Shown here: piece by piece, positions 33,128 through 44,546 of the stretch
Layout: each line of letters opens with the position of its first letter
Position numbering within the stretch: the first letter of the stretch is position 1
Source: Rotaria socialis
Taxonomy: Eukaryota; Rotifera; Eurotatoria; Philodinida; Philodinidae
DNA: 64,000 nt
Reading direction: 5' to 3'
NCBI GenBank assembly: GCA_905331475.1
Contig: CAJNYU010000505.1
Coordinates: forward strand, 62,001-126,000
Translations under genes and position numbers: made by a program
Notes under the pieces: model-generated
What the model was told of the DNA's origin: nothing
The model's input: the letters and a program-made list of their open reading frames with translations, nothing else
The model's database searches: none

Positions 33128-35839
33128 ATGATTGGAAAAATATCAAAAGGCAGCGTATCCAAATCAAGAATCGTGACCACTGTTAATACAACAGCCTCAT
33201 TGACTCCCGCAGAATCAAAATGGAAAATGACTCAAAACTATGTGGTCATTTGGGTCGATAACAATATTGATCTGGAAAAGCAAGATTATAAAAGTACAAT
33301 GATGCAACTACACAGCGTAGCAGATCGCCTGTACACTTTCACAGAACTTGATGAATGTGTTGATTTCCTCACTGAAATCCATGGTCAAAAGGTCCTCCCT
33401 GTTGTACCGGATAGTATAGACCAGAAAACAGTTCCCCTCACCCATGATATTCCACATGTGGATAGCGTTTACATCCTATGTGGTGGTAAAGCTCTTGACA
33501 AAGATTGGCGCAACGAATGTGACAAAGTCAAGAGCGTATATACGGAAATCATGTCTATTTGTGAAGCACTAAAAGCGGTCAATAAGCAATCCGATCAAAA
33601 TAACATCTCCATGAGTTTTGTTAATGTAAATCAAGATCCTTCCAGTCAAACTCTCGATCAACTGGAACCTTCATTTATGTACACACAATTATTCAAGGAT
33701 ATTCTCTTTGAAATCGACCATGGGGAACAAGCATTCCAGGATTTTATTCAAATTTGGCGTAACAAAAATATCGGCAAAATAAATGAACTGAATAAAATTG
33801 CTGAATTCGAACGTGATTATCGTCCACAATCTTCAATTTGGTGGTATACTCGTGACTCTTTCATTTATAATACGCTCAATAGGTCTCTTCGCACACTCGA
33901 AGTTGAAGGGATCATGAAAATGGGCTTTTTTGTTCGTGATCTTCATTGCCAAATCACAGAACTAAAGAAAAAACAGGCCAATCTTCATCTTAGCAAGTCC
34001 TTTCAAGTTTTCCGAGGACAAGGATTATCCACAGTCGACTTCAACAAACTGCAGAATAATATAGGTGGACTTTTTTCCTTCAACAGTTTTCTGTCCACAA
34101 ACACCGATCGCCCTGTTGCGCTCATTTTTGCCGAGAGTAACTCAGTAACATCAGGAATGGTGGGTATTCTTTTTCAAATGACTATTGATCCCAGGGTTTC
34201 ATCGACTCCTTTTGCAAATGTTCAAGCAATGAGCAGCTTCTCAGAAGAAGATGAAATCCTCTTCTCTATGCACACCATTTTCAGAATTGATAAAGTGCAA
34301 AAAATTAAAGAGAATTCTGAAATTTATCAAGTAGATCTTACGCTTACGTCAGATGATGATAAACAATTACGTGAACTAACAGAATTTATACGAAAAGAAG
34401 CTGAAGGTTCGACGGGTTGGCCACGATTAGGTAACTTACTTCTGGCAATAGGTCATTTCCATAAAGCAGAAGAATTGTATACCACACTACTCCAAAAGCT
34501 ATCCGATGACTGTACTAGAGCTAATATCTATAATAATCTTGGTTTAGTAAAAGATAAACTAGGGGAGAGCAAACAAGCAGTCGCATATTTTGAAAAATCT
34601 CTCGAAATTTATCGAAAAACTCTGACAGAAGATCATCTTTTATTGGCTACTTCCTACACCAACCTTGGCGGAGCTTATTATCATATGGGTGACTACCCGA
34701 AAGCACTTGAGTTTTACGACAAATCATTCAAAATAAAAGAGAAAACTCTACCACCGAGTCATCTCGATTTGGCTGCTTCCTACAACAACATCGGTCTAGT
34801 GTATGACAAGATGAGTGATTACTCGAAAGCGCTTCAATTTTATGAAAAAGCGGATGAAATCAATCAACAAACACTTCCATCGAATCATCCTAATTTAGCG
34901 GCTGGTTACAACAACATCGCTGAAGTCTACAGGAGCATAGGTGATTATAGGAAATCACTTGAATTTTGCAACAAAGCGCTTAAAACAAAAGAATTAGCTC
35001 TGGCTCCGAATCATCCTGATTTGGCTACCTCCTACAACAATCTTGGCATGGTGTACCACAACATGAATGATAACTCGAAAGCACTTGAGTTTTATGAAAA
35101 AGCACTTGAAATAAATGAAAAACGTCTGCCTCAAAATCATCCCGATTTGGCTACTTCCTACAACAATGTTGGTGCTGTGTACAACAGCATGGGTGACTAC
35201 TCAAAGGCACGTGAATTTAACGAAAAAGCACTTAAAATTAGAGAGGAGGTTCTGGTTCCGAATCATCTTGACTTGGCTGCTTCCTACAGCAGTATTGGTT
35301 TGATGTACGATAATATGGGTGACTATTCAAAAGCACTTGAATATTACGACAAAACTCTTCAAATCAAGGAGAAAATATTGCCTTCAAAGCATCCATCATT
35401 GGCTACCTCCTACAACAATATCGGTGCGTTGTACGAAAAGATAGGCGATTACTCGAAAGCACTTGACTTTGGTGAAAAAGCACTTAAAATAAGTGAAAAA
35501 CATCTGCCTTCAAATCACCCTAAATTGGCCACTTCCTACAACAATATTGGCTTAGCCTATGACGGTATGGGTAACTACTTGAAAGCAATTGAATTTTACG
35601 AAAGAGCACTCGAAATAGACGAAAAGACTCTGCCTTCCAATCATCCTGATTTGGCTACTTCCTATAACACCATCGGTCAAGTGTATAACAACATGGGTGA
35701 CTATTCGAAAGCATTTGTATTTGTAGAAAAAGCTCTTTCTATATTCCAGAAATCACTTCCACCAACACACCCATTGATTAAACAAACAATAGATAATATA
35801 GAATGTCTGAAAATGATGAACACTTGTACGAAGCAATAG
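33128..35839 (+). CDS. ADP-ribosyltransferase fused to KLC-type tetratricopeptide repeats
   Basis: A single open exon of 903 residues. Residues 1 to about 250 form a mixed alpha/beta region starting with a beta-strand (NYVVIWVDNNID), a type often found before such ARTs in bdelloids; its role is unknown. The ART domain follows with R-S-E-class landmarks: FRG at about 295-297, an STN strand (FLSTNTD) at about 323-325, and an E-x-E in SEEDEIL at 374-376. This points to NAD-dependent arginine-type mono-ADP-ribosylation, though activity is not proven. From about residue 430 to the end there is a divergent repeat, then nine near-perfect 42-residue repeats of the consensus KALEFYEKALEINEKTLP-NHPDLATSYNNIG-VY-MGDY, then a partial one. 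These are kinesin-light-chain-like TPRs for peptide binding. There is no signal peptide, so it is probably cytosolic. Confidence 0.85.
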   Translation: MIGKISKGSVSKSRIVTTVNTTASLTPAESKWKMTQNYVVIWVDNNIDLEKQDYKSTMMQLHSVADRLYTFTELDECVDFLTEIHGQKVLPVVPDSIDQKTVPLTHDIPHVDSVYILCGGKALDKDWRNECDKVKSVYTEIMSICEALKAVNKQSDQNNISMSFVNVNQDPSSQTLDQLEPSFMYTQLFKDILFEIDHGEQAFQDFIQIWRNKNIGKINELNKIAEFERDYRPQSSIWWYTRDSFIYNTLNRSLRTLEVEGIMKMGFFVRDLHCQITELKKKQANLHLSKSFQVFRGQGLSTVDFNKLQNNIGGLFSFNSFLSTNTDRPVALIFAESNSVTSGMVGILFQMTIDPRVSSTPFANVQAMSSFSEEDEILFSMHTIFRIDKVQKIKENSEIYQVDLTLTSDDDKQLRELTEFIRKEAEGSTGWPRLGNLLLAIGHFHKAEELYTTLLQKLSDDCTRANIYNNLGLVKDKLGESKQAVAYFEKSLEIYRKTLTEDHLLLATSYTNLGGAYYHMGDYPKALEFYDKSFKIKEKTLPPSHLDLAASYNNIGLVYDKMSDYSKALQFYEKADEINQQTLPSNHPNLAAGYNNIAEVYRSIGDYRKSLEFCNKALKTKELALAPNHPDLATSYNNLGMVYHNMNDNSKALEFYEKALEINEKRLPQNHPDLATSYNNVGAVYNSMGDYSKAREFNEKALKIREEVLVPNHLDLAASYSSIGLMYDNMGDYSKALEYYDKTLQIKEKILPSKHPSLATSYNNIGALYEKIGDYSKALDFGEKALKISEKHLPSNHPKLATSYNNIGLAYDGMGNYLKAIEFYERALEIDEKTLPSNHPDLATSYNTIGQVYNNMGDYSKAFVFVEKALSIFQKSLPPTHPLIKQTIDNIECLKMMNTCTKQ
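34571..35770 (+). repeat. Tandem 126-bp coding repeats (TPR units)
   Basis: The TPR array is encoded by about ten consecutive 126-bp units with strong DNA-level similarity; blocks such as TTGGCTACTTCCTACAACAA recur at the 126-bp period. Such arrays can expand or contract by unequal exchange or gene conversion. Copy number may therefore vary between alleles or be mis-assembled. Confidence 0.8.
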
Positions 35840-37549
35840 TGTTAGGCTTTCCTTCATATGAGTTCGATTATAGTGTGAACCCTTTTCTGAATATATGTAG
35901 TCTACCCATGTCGAATAGAACGGTCCGTAAACGGCCCTAAACGACTGAAAACGGCGAAAAACGGTGGCCTTTTAGGTGACGTTTTCCGAGTTGTCGGAAA
36001 CGACTACCTTCTAAGACGAACGTTTTTACCGTTTTATTTGGACATAGAAATATTGGTAAAATACATACTTAGACACTGCCGTTCAACCTATTGTATTCAT
36101 TTTTTTTTATTTATTTATTTTTCTTTTATTCTATTTTATTGTATTTTATTTTATTTTACATTTTATTTTGAATGGATGCTTATTTTTCGATGAAATTTGA
36201 TGTAGCTTACTATGAAATTCTAAAAGGCGGAATACCAGAAAAGGTTAAAAAACATTTGCCGGTTGGGCAAGCAAAAAAATTATTTTGTTTTCGCAAACTA
36301 CAATCACAAACTTTTGACCACAAAACCTCATTACATAGCTCCAATATGACCCCCATAAGTTCAATCTAGGTCCCATGCACTGACACTGAGATCTAACATA
36401 CCCAGAAATTCTGGATAAAACACTGCTTTCCATAATCAAAGATTATCTCATAATAGACATATTCATCTACATTTGTCAATACTATTCTTATCTGGTTCTA
36501 GATTTCATCTTTAGTTTAAAAATTCAAATTTTGAAATTAATTTTACTGATTCTGTTCATGTTTAAATCAATGCCACCGTATACGAAGTTTCGTCCGCACT
36601 GGTTGAGCAAAACAGACTCTGAATGCCGTAATGTGAATAAATGTACTTTATTTAACACATAGGAAAACAAAAGCCCATTGAAATCATTGGGGTATGGGTG
36701 TTGATGTGAATGTGTGAGTATTTTGTTCAGAAATCCGCCCACACCCTAAAGTGCATGTATGTCCAATAGTGAAAATAAATCGAACATAAATTATTTTTTT
36801 TATGTTTTAAGAAAATCTTGCTGCTCCATTACTTTTCAAAACTCAATAATATTTTTATTTAACTGATTAGATATACGTGCAAAAACAACACATTATCATC
36901 TTCAATGCTGTTGCAGTGTTTTTTCAATGTCTAAATCGTTTTCTAGAATAAATTTTTCGTCCTATATTTCCTATATAGTTGAGGGCGATCCTATATATTT
37001 TAGACCTATCCTATATAGGAATTCCTATATTTTTTGAGAGAGCCGCTGCGAAGCCAGCCCGAAGGTAATGCATCATCATGTAGACGGCTCTAGGTGACAT
37101 TCTTTAAATTCGTCACAGTATCTACAGAATTTCGATGATTTATTATATTTGAATTGCTGTTTCAAATAATTATATGCGAACAAAAGATATCAATAAACTG
37201 CGACGGAAAACCCTCTATCTTTGAATAACCAATGAAAAACGAAGTAGAGAATGTAAGTTCTATGTAAGATACTCTCGCTTCATACTTGACAAGAGGAGCA
37301 AAACTCGCTCCAAAATGGATGAATAAAAATTGGCAGGTTGCGACATGTCAGCACGCCCACATCAAATCAATTGATTTGATAAGCCCTTTCGCACGAACGA
37401 AGTTGTAACACACTTTCATCTTCCTGATTATTTATTGCGTTTCATGCTTTTATATTATGCGAAAAACGAAGAGTTAGAAAGCAGAAACTTAATTCTTAAA
37501 ACGTATTTTTCGCCTTATAATACTCGGCATTGCTTTAGAGTCTCAATAA
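35840..37549. other. Intergenic stretch with short-period motifs, no gene
   Basis: Contains a 10-bp-periodic AAACGG cluster (35920-35965), a pentameric TTTTA/TTTAT low-complexity run (36105-36175), GT-rich telomere-like scraps near 36690-36750, and a cluster of TCCTATATA motifs at 36960-37030. Open frames at 36172-36742 do not look coding. Confidence 0.5.
35920..35965. repeat. AAACGG motif repeated with 10-11 bp period
   Basis: ACGG/ACGA cores begin at 35920, 35931, 35941, 35951 and 35961, i.e. spaced 11, 10, 10, 10 bp, about one DNA helical turn. They lie about 80 bp after the ART-TPR stop codon. A GACGTTTTCCGAG / TCGGAAACGAC-type inverted segment follows. Function unknown. Confidence 0.6.
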
Positions 37550-40500
37550 CTACAATGAACAGCATTTAAAAAAAGCGCCGTTCATTGCTGTATCGTCGTA
37601 ACCTTCGCCTTGTGGTTTATCGAATTTTGAACTGATACCACAAATAGCTGATCCTTTGTTACAAGCGTCTGATCGCTTCCAAGTGCCAAACATATTGCCA
37701 TTGCTGGCATGAAGAGCATTATTGCTGACTACAGTACCATTCCAGCACTGTGACCTGAAATCGTTTGCTGAAGTATCGTCTATCGATGGTCCTCGGTAAT
37801 CTTCAATCTTAAAAGCAGCATAAAACATATAAACACCATTTACATCCCCACAGTATGCACTATTACTCCAAGAACCCCAATATCCTTCAAAAGAACTTAT
37901 GTTGCCAGTGATAGTGCCATCATGTTTTCTACAATGTAAGCGTATTGCATTTAAAGCCGTATCGTCACGTGTGAATTGAAAGAATTCGACGCGTTGTCGA
38001 AAGCCGTAGGCCCGTGACCCTTCAGGACAGTATTCATAGTCTTGGAAATCACCGAATTCGCCAACATCTGGTCGAAGTTCAGAAACGATGTCATTCCTTC
38101 CTGAGACTACTACAAGTAGAAGAAAGATTAACCAAAAAAATACATACTTGCCATGAATACGCTACGAAACCTGACAAAATCATATACTTCTATCAGGAAT
38201 TTTTCAGGTACAGATCTATTTAAGAATAACCAGTAGTGTTCAAGGACTGAGAAATAGGAATTCCCAATGTGCCGAGGAATTGTCAGTATCGCTGTCATAA
38301 TTCCTAGAGAAAATGCGAATCAGCTATAGGTTCCCTCACAGTTCCACCATTCACGAAAGTCGCGATATTGCTGTTTTAAGAATCTTTTTTGCATGAAATC
38401 ATTGATTCTCACAATTTTGCAAGTGAAAATGAGTGTAAGAACAAAAATTATCGTGAATACTTCATATTTTTACCTTTAGTATGTAAGGAGCTGTAGGGGA
38501 ACTGATGAGGAACTCCTAATCCTCAGTCGTTGGACACCCCTAGAAAACTTCGTCTTCGGCAACCACGAACACTGATGACAGTAGCATAACAATAGGAGTT
38601 ACGTGTTGAAAAGACGATTAACTTTACTTCAGAGATTGGGAGTTGCATTCAAAAATCTGAATAATTCTACTCTAATCATTGAGTTTTCAATCATTTTTTT
38701 CCGACGTCATTAATATATCATAATCAGAAGGAATATTTAGCGTATGCCAACAGCTCATCTGCTTGCTCAATTATCTAGATTTATCAAGATCCAGGGTGCT
38801 AGATTATGTGAAAATTTTACTAAAGCTGACAATTCGCGACTTAAAAGTTCTACCAAATCGTGATAGAGTAGCACCTAAACTTTCAACACACTATCGTTCC
38901 AATATTGAGAGAAACAAACCTGAATACTAAAATCCAACTATCAAGGATCTTACCAGATTGACTAGTCTCCGATGTTGTAGTGGTGGTTGATGCTGTAGTC
39001 GTGGCTGACGTAGTGATCTTTGTCATCGATGTCGTCGGTGACATCATTGTACTCATTGCTTCTGTGGTCATTTTTGTGATATTATTTATTATTATTTCCA
39101 TATTTGGTGCTGTGGACGTCATGTTCGTTGTTAATGTAGTCATATAATTAGTTGTCACGGTTTGGGTTGGTACTAAAGATGGATAGATAGAAAATTTTCG
39201 GTATCGCTCTCAAACTGAGACTGCGTACTATCAGTTTAGTAGATTGTATGTAGTCGAGTTAAGTAGAAACTCTCAGTTATAGATCAATAAATTTCTAAAT
39301 ACTATGCGTCTGCAGCATAACGAGAGGATGATATAAAAATTTCAAATCATCAAATTTATGTATATGAATGAATGATCATCAACAATATCAATATGTTTGT
39401 TTTTCTTATTTTTTTGACGCTATATGTTTCTCGTGTCTTTGTTCCGGATATGGGATATAATCGATTTTTACTGATTTCAATATCATCTAAAATTTTAATC
39501 GCCCTATGAAAACGCCTTGATGTTTACTTGCAAGAACCTTACTGGATTGATTCAGCACCATTCAAGGACTCGGTATATTTGCGAAACACGCTCTAAAATG
39601 AGTGTTGAATTATATAGGGTAGACAATCAAGCGCATTCAAACTTGTACACAACATATAGAACGGAATGAAACATGACTTTGGAAACTGAGAAAAATCCAT
39701 AGTATTCATGTTTAGAAATATAAGACTATATATAAATTAATCTATCTTTCCCTTAGAAAACAGAAGGCCCTACCTCTACTAGCTTACTAATGTTCAAACA
39801 TAAAACTTAATAAAAGAATTTCTTCAGTGAAAAACTGAATCTCTTCTCAGAAGTTGAAAATAGTTCTTCACTATTTTTCAAACTGATACATAGCATTGAA
39901 ATCGCTGGTTTCGGATTTTCAGGACAAGCTTTCAACACTAAGTACATTTTAATGCTAAAGTTCTCAGATTTCAAAAAACTAAAAAAGTAAGAGCAACTGG
40001 ACAAAAAAATAAAATAAAATAAACCGTACTAATCAACCATGTTTTTCGATGAAGTTCACTTTTCTTATTCTACGATACTTTTACTTGTAGATGATATTGA
40101 AATCAATAAAGATCAATGATATCTAATATCCGTAACAAAGACACCAAGGACATATTACTTCGAAAAATAAGAAAAACATACGTATCGATCTCGCTGACGA
40201 TCATCCATTCATATACATCAATTTGATGGCTTGAAATTCGAATATCCTGCTCTAGCTATGCTGCGGACACGTAATATTCAGAAATGTTTTAGTCTGGCGC
40301 TTATAGTCAATCTCCTAAATTAATCGTATGCAATTTTGCATTGTTTGTCTTGGCCATACTCGTCAGAGAACGCACGTTTGCTCTACTTTTTAGGTTTTGT
40401 TCTTCTGCAGTGTTGACGCTCGGCGAGTGATTCCCTCGTTTAAATGACTTTTTTCCTGATTACTCTCGAGTTAGACTCGTTTTCTATCCTGATCCGATAA

Positions 40501-41150
40501 CGAACGAATATGGATCGGCAGAAATCCGAGAAGTCGACTTTTAGAAAATAGCGGGAAAGCGATCCACATCAATATTTCTTCCGAAATATACTTCGCTACT
40601 TTTCTTCTGTTGTTTATGAATTATTTATCTATTTTAACGTTTTGATAGTCAACGACTTGGGGTGAAGATTGTAATGAGAACGTGAGGGTCCATTTGGATA
40701 TTAGATTGGTGTCTATTTATACTTTTACGCATCCACACTGAATATTAAAAACGAAACCTAAAATATACATTGAAATAATAGGCGTTGCATAATTTGAATA
40801 AGACGATACTACAAGAATCAACCAGGGTCTTGGCATGGCGCTCTTACCTTTAGTTGACACAGGTTTTATGGTTGTTGCTGCTGGGTTTGAGCCGATAGTG
40901 AACATAATGATGCCTACAATCGAAACGACTAGAGCGACGGCACTAATCATAGCTACTATTCTGAAACGGGCACAATTAGCTCTATTTTTTTGTCGAAGTC
41001 ATGTAAACTGATTGAGTTGATGGCAGGCGTCAGATTCTCTACTGCGGGAGAAGATTCTTCATGAATTGAACGCGAAGGAGACGCTTCATCAATAATCCCA
41101 CGATTCAGTGTCTCATTATTAGAGTAAAATTTCAGATACCTGCTAGCCAT
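37550..41150 (-). CDS. Membrane-anchored, Thr-rich-stalked VMO1-domain protein (one apparent frameshift)
   Basis: Three exons fit by splice sites and phase. 41150-40848 holds a cytosolic N-terminus and one TM segment (VAMISAVALVVSIVGIIMF). 39172-38954 encodes a stalk very rich in Thr/Met/Ser. 38109-37550 is a complete VOMI (vitelline membrane outer layer protein 1) domain with its pseudo-repeats (DDTALNAIRLHC, GYWGSWS, DDTSANDFRSQC, GTWKRSDAC, YDDTAMNGAFFKC). Both joins are phase 1 (AAA G|TA and CTG|TA). No signal peptide precedes the VOMI exon: the polypyrimidine tract before it is its splice acceptor. The predicted type II protein has about 360 residues. The T7 run at 40985-40991 must have one more base for exon 1 to stay open and in phase. 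This is an indel or assembly error. VMO1 proteins are beta-prism proteins of egg coats; tethering is unusual. Confidence 0.7.
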
Positions 41151-41442
41151 TCGTCACAAAATTTCAAAATAGTCGAGAAGGAAAAAAAAGTAAATCGGTG
41201 CAACATGATTTATCGATAAGAAAAAAACCCAGATAAAACTTGTCTCAAGAGTAACTGTTTCGAAAACTTTCGCTTCCTTAAAGAAGAAACAGAGAGAGAG
41301 GAGGGAGAGAGAGAAACAGTGAGTTCAAGGGTTTTATTTCATCAAACTCCACTTTTGTCAATAGCTCTCTCTGTAATTTTTCCAACGAGCTCTCCAAGTG
41401 TTAATCGGTACAATTTACGGTGGTAGAGAGTTTGTTTTGAAG
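41151..41442. other. Upstream region of the VMO1-type gene
   Basis: Short purine-rich (GAGAGA) stretch and T-rich sequence upstream of the ATG at 41150. No motif can be named. It ends at the left edge of dispersed repeat copy B. Confidence 0.3.
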
Positions 41443-42810
41443 ATGTAGGTGTGGTTGTCAGGTGTATGATAGTTCACAGCTTAATGTGCAGGATGAGATT
41501 ACTCCAATTAGTAATGACCAGCTCATTTATTCTTGGCCGGAATCTATTCAGACGCTTTTCTGAAACATTATCTAAAAGAAGCGTTGAAATATAGAGGGTG
41601 GAAATTTACACCGATCTCCAGTCGTCTGTCTCTCCTGGCAGATCATCGCAGACTGTGAAAGAAGATATATAGAAATTTGTTTCATCTTTTAGATCTTAAA
41701 TTAAACTGTCGAATCATTTCAGATGGTGATGTGTGCTTTTTTTTAGAACTAGAAAAGTCTCATAAAAAAATCACTGACGGTGGTGAGAAGAAATAGATTT
41801 TTTTCATTTAGGCTTTTTCTCATTGAATGAATACTTTGATTGCCTTCATTAAACATTTATCTTTGACGATTTAACATGTGTGAACTATTATTCTTCCGGA
41901 ACTCCAGACGGTGTGGGTATGGTGGTGAGGACTTTAAGTGAGATGAAGATCACACTTGGACCATCTTTACAAAAGCAGATGTAGAGAAATTTCGGTGACT
42001 ACTATTGATATCTTCCAAACATATTGCCTTAGACGATAGTGATGTCTCGTCAGTAAATTATCCAAGCTTTTCGCGGTAAAGAACATAAAAGAGATTACTC
42101 AAATCGAAATTTATGATGGTCGCGATAACTTCACTTCCTTGTGTTGTCTACATAATAAATTTCGATAATAATTTGTCCTATGCTGAGAGAAAAAAAATAC
42201 TATACCGTCGTAAATAATCTTGTCATGATTTAAACGATTATTATGTCTGGCAGTTGGGAATAACGATTGTTTATAATCTTGAAGTTGACTTGGGAGGATT
42301 GATTTCGTTTTTCTTAAGCAGAACAATATAAGCGTGTTAATTTTAACTCTACATAGGATTACGTGCGATCTATATGTAACGCCTTCTTTAAAAAATTCAT
42401 AATAATACCTCATCAATACAAAAGACTTAACTCCCTATTACATAATAATTAACGGGATTTGGTTCAAGAAAATATAAACTTTGTTTTTCAGAGGCACTAA
42501 CTTTTACTTCGAGATGTTCTTGATCTAGCTTTGTAATACTTTGCAAAGCACTCTTTTTGCTCCTTTTGGATCGTAAGTTTCATTATCAACTGAACAAACT
42601 AGATATAACAGATTTTAAATGAAATGCCGACACGAGAAGCGATAGGATGACTATCAAGTAAAGCATGTCAATTGTTGTCAACACTCAATAGAGCAAGGTC
42701 ACGATAAAAGCGCACATGCGTATATATTTTTAATCAAAGAAAATAATGAAATACAGTAGTCATATACTGTCTGTTACGGCCATGCCCACACCCGCACCCA
42801 CACCCACACT
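41443..42810. mobile_element. Dispersed non-coding repeat, copy B, ending in telomere-like repeats
   Basis: Second copy of the element at 31262-32390. The left end is GGTGTGGTTG followed by the shared block AATGTGCAGGATGAGAT. The right end is a run of CCCACA units at 42781-42810. Compared with copy A it has extra sequence between about 41595 and 41850. It carries no intact ORF; the frame at 42111-42416 is not shared as a protein with copy A. Confidence 0.65.
42781..42810 (-). repeat. Interstitial telomere-like (TGTGGG)n tract
   Basis: Read on the minus strand this is AGTGTGGGTGTGGGTGCGGG followed by TGTGGG, i.e. four TGTGGG units with one substitution. Shorter versions occur at 32375-32390, 31506-31520, 41910-41925 and 42926-42937. 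TGTGGG is, as I recall, the telomeric repeat reported for the bdelloid Adineta vaga. Confidence 0.65.
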
Positions 42811-44546
42811 CTCAGGCGGAGGGTCAAAAACTGATCCCCTCAATTTTTATTTCTTCTATGCAACGCTGCCAGATAAGGTGTTGGAAAGCAATCGATAGTA
42901 GAATCAGCCCTATTGTACTTGTGAAGGTGTGGGTGTGATATTGATCTCACCGAACACCCTTATCATCACAGCTACACCCACAGCTATAATCCCTTCTCTG
43001 TTATGAGTAACGTCAATTAGGAATTTAGCGCAAGTAGTCAGTCGGCTTCGCAGTAAAAATAAGTATCACTTCTAAATTGAACTTGGTATAAACATAATTA
43101 TTAGTCATTTACAAAGGTAGAAAGTGCTCAAGGACATGCTTACCCTATAACATCAAACAACTTTTAAATAGATATACATCTACAACGAAAGGATAATCCA
43201 TTTTCGTTCGTTTTAAATTGAAGATTTTTATGCGAATATGCAGTTCAGAATTTAGGAAACGGATTATTTACTTTCGTTTAGTGAATCATGCTTGGATATT
43301 TGATAAGTCTTTACAAGATGCGGAAGTAAAACTTTTTCTAGAATCGATTGAACGTTAATTCTGTTTTTATGATTTACACAGTATGGGTTGTTGTTATATT
43401 TTCATTTCAACTTGGCTCTGAGCCCAGTCATTGTTATCTATTTATACCTATCAAAAATTGACAGCGATGCATTATTACATATAGTTTTTTATGTTATGGT
43501 ATCACTATGGAACCTCTTCACATTCCTTAGCATCGAACTGATTTGAAAATTTGTGACAGAAAAAATGATAAAAATATTCGTAATCATCGACGTAGAATTT
43601 CTTTTTCTATTGATAATGATCAAGATGCTGTTAAACAAGTTAAATGTTCACAATAATTCTTAAGGTTTTACCGAAGAAAATTCATCAACAATTGGCATTG
43701 TCTATCATTCATGGTGGGCGTAAATTTCTAGGAAATTCTACATATTCATCACAATACGGAAGTGATAGAGCAGTTGGAGTAAATTATATACAAAGAAATT
43801 TACACACAGCTCATACCGAAATATGTCAGTTATGTGGATATGTTTCCGGATCAGTAAAAACGTATCGGAATAATTATGTAACCATAAAAAAAACTGAAGT
43901 TTTTCAACAGTGACAGGAGCAACAATCAATAGATTTGCCCAGAACTAGAAGAACATCGTGTTTGAGATAACATTATTGCTGAAAATATTCAGCAAACAAC
44001 AACCATTGAAAAAAATATCGGCATTGAGAATATTTCTAGTGTTGGATTTCTTATTCGTATTCTTATGCGAAAGACAAAATTTACTTTGACAGTATCAAGA
44101 AATAACAAAAACTTTATGGTGAAATCGTAAATAAATTCAAGAACATCTTGAGGCTGTGGGCGTAGGTTGTGAGTCTGAGTATTGGCGCGTTGAATGAGAT
44201 AAGGATATACACACGCCTGTGAATAGTGGTCAGCTGGTGAATAAGTCAAATGATCAGGTACATAAATTAAAACGATATTCGTTAGAGTTTTAATATTCTT
44301 CTGCAATGAAGAGATTTTTTTTCTGTGAATAATTATCATTTTACAATGATTTTAACTGTATTTTCTCATTCAAGCGTAGAGCGAATGATTAAAATGGAAT
44401 AGCGTTATTGAAAATTATACCATAAATATGTGAGTTCTATATTTAAACCTCGATGAGGCGCTATCCTAGCAAGATTTTTTCATTAGTTTTTATTTAGAAG
44501 AAATTGTTCGGAAAAATATCAAGAAAAAAATAATGATTAAAAATGT
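42811..44546. other. Intergenic region right of repeat copy B
   Basis: Apart from the weak remnant above and a GGTGTGGGTGTG scrap at 42926-42937 with a CTACACCCACAGC partner near 42970, I see nothing interpretable. The minus-strand open frame 44339-43989 has no recognisable features. Confidence 0.4.
43508..43915 (+). pseudogene. Possible gene remnant with several stops
   Basis: From the ATG at 43508 a frame reads through one TAG and then about 40 polar, basic residues with codon usage like a real gene. After a shift, another frame (43644-43913) reads 89 residues including CQLCGYVSG. I cannot assign a family. The mixture of stops and frames suggests a decayed gene or exons I cannot join. Treat as weak. 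Confidence 0.2.

Noticed and set aside
37550..38150. VMO1 as an independent secreted protein whose signal peptide is frameshifted
   Set aside because: The hydrophobic-looking stretch upstream of 38109 is a polypyrimidine tract ending in TTGTAG, i.e. a splice acceptor. The phase matches the Thr-rich exon instead.
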